Notes under the pieces: model-generated | The model's database searches: none | Told to the model about the DNA's origin: nothing | What the model saw: the letters and a program-made list of their open reading frames with translations, nothing else | NCBI RefSeq assembly: GCF_001696535.1 | Contig: NZ_MBQE01000004.1 | Coordinates: 651,305 to 715,304 of the forward strand | Source: Stappia indica | GTDB taxonomy: Bacteria; Pseudomonadota; Alphaproteobacteria; Rhizobiales; Stappiaceae | Length of the DNA: 64,000 bases | Direction of reading: 5' to 3' | In this document: positions 61,352 through 64,000 of the stretch, piece by piece | How the letters are laid out: every line of letters begins with the position of its first letter | Numbering within the stretch: the stretch's first letter is position 1 | Translations under genes and position numbers: made by a program

Positions 61352-62106
61352 GCATATCTGCCGAAAACCTTGTCTGGCGGGTCGGGCGCAAGACGATCGT
61401 CGACGATGTCTCGTTCAAGGTCGAGCCGGGCAAGGTGCTCGGGCTGCTGGGGCCGAACGGCTCGGGCAAGTCGTCGTTGCTGCGGCTGCTTGCAGGGCTC
61501 AGGCGCCCGGCGTCCGGCCGTGTTCTGCTCGACGGAACGGATATCGCACGCACCGGCCGCCGCGAGCTGGCGCGGCGCGTGGCGCTGGTCCAGCAGCACG
61601 CCGCGACCGATGTCAACGTGTCGGTCGAAGATGTGGTGCGCCTTGGCCGCACGCCGCATCGCGGCCCGCTTGCGGCCTGGAAGCCTGCCGATACGCAGGC
61701 GGTCGACACGGCCCTGGAGCAGGTCGGCATGACCGGGTTTCGCCGCGAGGCGTGGCAGAGCCTGTCGGGCGGCGAGCGCCAGCGCGTCCACATCGCCCGG
61801 GCACTCGCCCAGCAGCCGCGCGAGCTGTTCCTCGACGAGCCGACCAACCATCTCGACATCCAGCATCAGCTGGACCTGCTTCGCCTCGTCTCGCAGCTGG
61901 GGCTGACGACCATCGTCGCGCTGCACGATCTCAACCACGCCGCGATGTTCTGCGATCGGCTGCTGGTGCTGCATCGGGGACAGGTCGTCGCCGACGGCAT
62001 CCCCGCCGACGTGCTTGCCCCCGATCTGCTGCGCGACGTCTTCCGCGTCGATTGCGACTTCCTGCGCTCCTACGACGACGTTCTCCGCATCCTGTTCAGG
62101 AAGTAG
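61348..62106 (+). CDS. ABC transporter ATP-binding protein, FecE family
   Basis: This 252-residue ATPase has Walker A GPNGSGKSSLLRLLAG, Q-loop VQQHAATD, signature SLSGGERQRVHIARA, Walker B LFLDEPTNHLD and HDLNHAAM. The start overlaps the permease stop by ATGA. It completes the third FecBCD-type importer of the window. It is convergent with the autotransporter gene, 11 nt away. Confidence 0.95.
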   Translation: MSISAENLVWRVGRKTIVDDVSFKVEPGKVLGLLGPNGSGKSSLLRLLAGLRRPASGRVLLDGTDIARTGRRELARRVALVQQHAATDVNVSVEDVVRLGRTPHRGPLAAWKPADTQAVDTALEQVGMTGFRREAWQSLSGGERQRVHIARALAQQPRELFLDEPTNHLDIQHQLDLLRLVSQLGLTTIVALHDLNHAAMFCDRLLVLHRGQVVADGIPADVLAPDLLRDVFRVDCDFLRSYDDVLRILFRK

Positions 62107-62117
62107 CGCCGGCCGGA

Positions 62118-64000
62118 TCAGAACCGGACGGCAACGCCCATCCTGCCGCCGGCCGAGGCCTGGCCGTCTCCCTCGATGTTGAAGAGAAGCCCGGCGTCGA
62201 CGCTCCACATCCCGCCATTGGTGAGCTCCACGCCGGCGCCGACCGATCCGAACGCGCCGGACCCGCCGAGCCCTGCAAAGCCGCCTGTCAACGCGACGCT
62301 CGGGGTCACGACCATGCCGTCGTCGAGGACGAACCGCCGGGAGAGCTCGGCGCCGAGGCTGACGCGCAGCTGCTCGACCGTGAAGCCGTCCATGGCAACC
62401 ACATTGCCGGCCGCGTTGCTGACGCTGTAGTCGTCGACCTTCTCGGACAGGTAAACGGCCCGCACCTTCGGCGCCAGCGTCGTCGCTTCGTCGAGCTGCC
62501 ACGTGCCGGACAGGGACGTGTCGAACATCCACCGTCTGGTGTCGAACTTGCCGTCCCAGAACCGCGTGTCGATGTCGTTAGATGACCCGCCGTAGCGCAG
62601 GCTGGTGTCCCAGAACACGCCGCGACCGAGCTCGAACGAGGCGTAGGGGCCGACGAACCAGCCGTTGCCGGTGAGTCGCGCATCGTCGCGCGTCGGATCG
62701 CTCATCCGGTCGAAGTGGAACGAGATGCCGATCAGCGCGCGCTCGGTCAGCAGATAGTCCGCACCGGCCGAGAACAGCGCGAAGGTGCCCCAGCGGTTGT
62801 CTTCCCCGTTGCGGTTGTGCACGGCGAAGGTGCCGTCGACCCACACGTTGAACGAGGAGGTGTCGACACCGAGGCTGCGTTCGATCGCTTCGCTCGCCGC
62901 GGACATCTGCGCCAGGCTGGTGGCGAAGCCGAGGGTCACGCCCTGGCCCGACGGCATCATGCGCATGTTGATGACATCGTGCGCCGACTTCATCTGCCGT
63001 CGCTCGCGCAGGCCGGGCACCTTGATCGTGTTGCTGAGCAGGTTCTGGCGCGTCTGCACGAAATCGTGCACCAGGCCGTGGACCTCGTTTGCAACGGCCT
63101 GAGGATCATAGCCGAGCGTGTAGAGGACCGTGCCGACGTTGGATGTGCCGAGCGAACTGGTCAGCGTGAAGCGTACGCGCACCTGACCCGAATAGGTCGG
63201 GTTCGGCGTGAACTTCAGATAGAAGCCGACGGGAGTGGGCGCGCTGTCGAGCTGCGCGAATTCGCCGTAGACGATCTGCGCGGTGCCCGCATTGGCGGGT
63301 TCCACGGCGACGATGGCGGCGGATTGGAACGGTCCGCCCGTCGCGCCGCTCGTCAGGTTGACGTTGGGCGGCGTCGAGCCCGGCGGCACGGTCACATCCT
63401 TGTCGCTGACGGTCACCGTCTGCTCGGCAACGGTCAGCGTGTAAGCCGCCGAACCGATGACGTTGTTGGCATCGCGCGCCTGGATCGTGAAGCTGTAATT
63501 GCCGTCCGTATCGGGATCCAGCGGACCGGTCAGCTGGCCGGTGGAGATGTTCAGCACCAGACCGTCGGGCAGGCTGCCCGAGGCGATGCTGTAGAGATAG
63601 GGCGCAAGTCCGCCGCTGGCTGTGATCGAGGCGCTGTAATCCTCTCCGGCGGTTGCGGCAGGCAGTTCGCCTCCGGCGGGGCTCAACGAGATGACCACCG
63701 GAGCTACGTCGACCTGGATGGAATAGGCGGCGTTGCCGGTGTCGTTGTGGGCATCGGTGGCGGTGACGGTGAAGTTGGCCGTCTCCGCCGTGGTCGGCGT
63801 TCCGGTGAGGGCGCCGTTCGAGGCAAGGGTCAGGCCGTCGGGCAGGGCACCTGCGGTGACGGCATAGGTGTAGGGCGCCGCGCCACCGGATGCGGTGAAG
63901 GTCTGGCTGTAGGCGGTGCCGACCTCGCCATTGGCGAGGCTGCCGGCCGCCGGGGCGAGCGTGATGACCACCGGGGCTGCATCGACCTGGATGGAATAGG
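62118..64000 (-). CDS. Autotransporter with Ig-like (putative Ig / cadherin-like) repeats, partial
   Basis: The frame is open to the window edge, so the N-terminus lies outside. At least two bacterial Ig-like repeats are visible, each with ASGG-AAPYTYAVTAGALPDGL-type cores (second: GLAPYLYSIASGSLPDGL) and ending in YSIQVDVAPVVI. A linker and then a beta-barrel autotransporter domain follow (from about FAVHNRNGEDNRWGTFALF to the C-terminal GGRMGVAVRF with final Phe). The passenger would be displayed at the cell surface. The repeat before the edge (YSIQVDAAPVVI) shows more copies upstream. Adhesion is a usual role of such proteins; the ligand is unknown. Confidence 0.85.
   Translation of the reverse strand, partial: YSIQVDAAPVVITLAPAAGSLANGEVGTAYSQTFTASGGAAPYTYAVTAGALPDGLTLASNGALTGTPTTAETANFTVTATDAHNDTGNAAYSIQVDVAPVVISLSPAGGELPAATAGEDYSASITASGGLAPYLYSIASGSLPDGLVLNISTGQLTGPLDPDTDGNYSFTIQARDANNVIGSAAYTLTVAEQTVTVSDKDVTVPPGSTPPNVNLTSGATGGPFQSAAIVAVEPANAGTAQIVYGEFAQLDSAPTPVGFYLKFTPNPTYSGQVRVRFTLTSSLGTSNVGTVLYTLGYDPQAVANEVHGLVHDFVQTRQNLLSNTIKVPGLRERRQMKSAHDVINMRMMPSGQGVTLGFATSLAQMSAASEAIERSLGVDTSSFNVWVDGTFAVHNRNGEDNRWGTFALFSAGADYLLTERALIGISFHFDRMSDPTRDDARLTGNGWFVGPYASFELGRGVFWDTSLRYGGSSNDIDTRFWDGKFDTRRWMFDTSLSGTWQLDEATTLAPKVRAVYLSEKVDDYSVSNAAGNVVAMDGFTVEQLRVSLGAELSRRFVLDDGMVVTPSVALTGGFAGLGGSGAFGSVGAGVELTNGGMWSVDAGLLFNIEGDGQASAGGRMGVAVRF

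Overview
The window is GC-rich DNA from an alphaproteobacterium. I infer a Hyphomicrobiales member of the Stappia/Labrenzia type from several traits: tightly overlapping operons (many ATGA and GTGA junctions), a bkd operon with a divergent Lrp gene, hmu haem-uptake genes behind TGA-N9-TCA iron boxes, a Zur-regulated znu locus, and a [2Fe-2S]-type ilvD. No rRNA, phage gene, transposase or CRISPR array was seen. There is one tRNA gene, tRNA-Cys(GCA).

Layout. (1) 1-3558: the end of a hydroxamate-citrate siderophore locus, with a partial lysine/ornithine N-hydroxylase, an IucA/IucC-type NIS synthetase and a 2-oxoglutarate/Fe(II) oxygenase. (2) About 3.7-23.5 kb: a set of genes that looks like an uncharacterised small-molecule biosynthetic locus. 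The minus-strand arm holds a PigA-like acyl-CoA dehydrogenase, a stand-alone carrier protein, a B12-binding radical SAM enzyme, two FabH-like proteins (one without the catalytic Cys), a 3-hydroxyisobutyryl-CoA-hydrolase-like enzyme and a DHA2 exporter. The plus-strand arm holds a LysR regulator, ilvD, a TRAP transporter, a YggS PLP protein, a kinase-fold protein and a stand-alone amino-acid adenylation enzyme. (3) 23.7-29.1 kb: tRNA-Cys, an Lrp regulator and a five-gene overlapping catabolic operon (thiolase, acyl-CoA ligase, two PPC/DUF296 proteins, SDR). (4) 29.3-36.2 kb: branched-chain 2-oxoacid dehydrogenase operon (acyl-CoA dehydrogenase, E1alpha, E1beta, E2, E3) with a divergent BkdR-like Lrp regulator. 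(5) 36.2-41.2 kb: an ABC importer with a DUF1636 gene behind a cobalamin riboswitch, then a COG0523 GTPase behind a Zur box. (6) 41.7-45.2 kb: znuA divergent from znuC-znuB-zur. (7) 45.2-54.8 kb: hmuSTUV divergent from a haem/TonB-dependent receptor followed by exbB, two exbD genes and tonB. (8) 54.9-64 kb: a DUF2254 membrane protein, an extensin-like peptidase, a PHA synthase, a third FecBCD-type ABC importer with an iron-box-like site, and the C-terminal part of an autotransporter with Ig-like repeats.

The window therefore looks like a metal-acquisition region (Fe siderophore, haem, Zn, corrinoid, TonB energisation) with an embedded biosynthetic locus. That locus could load an amino acid on a carrier protein, oxidise it there, process it with a FabH-type heterodimer and a cobalamin radical enzyme, and export the product. 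The activity of each family is established; the pathway as a whole is inference.
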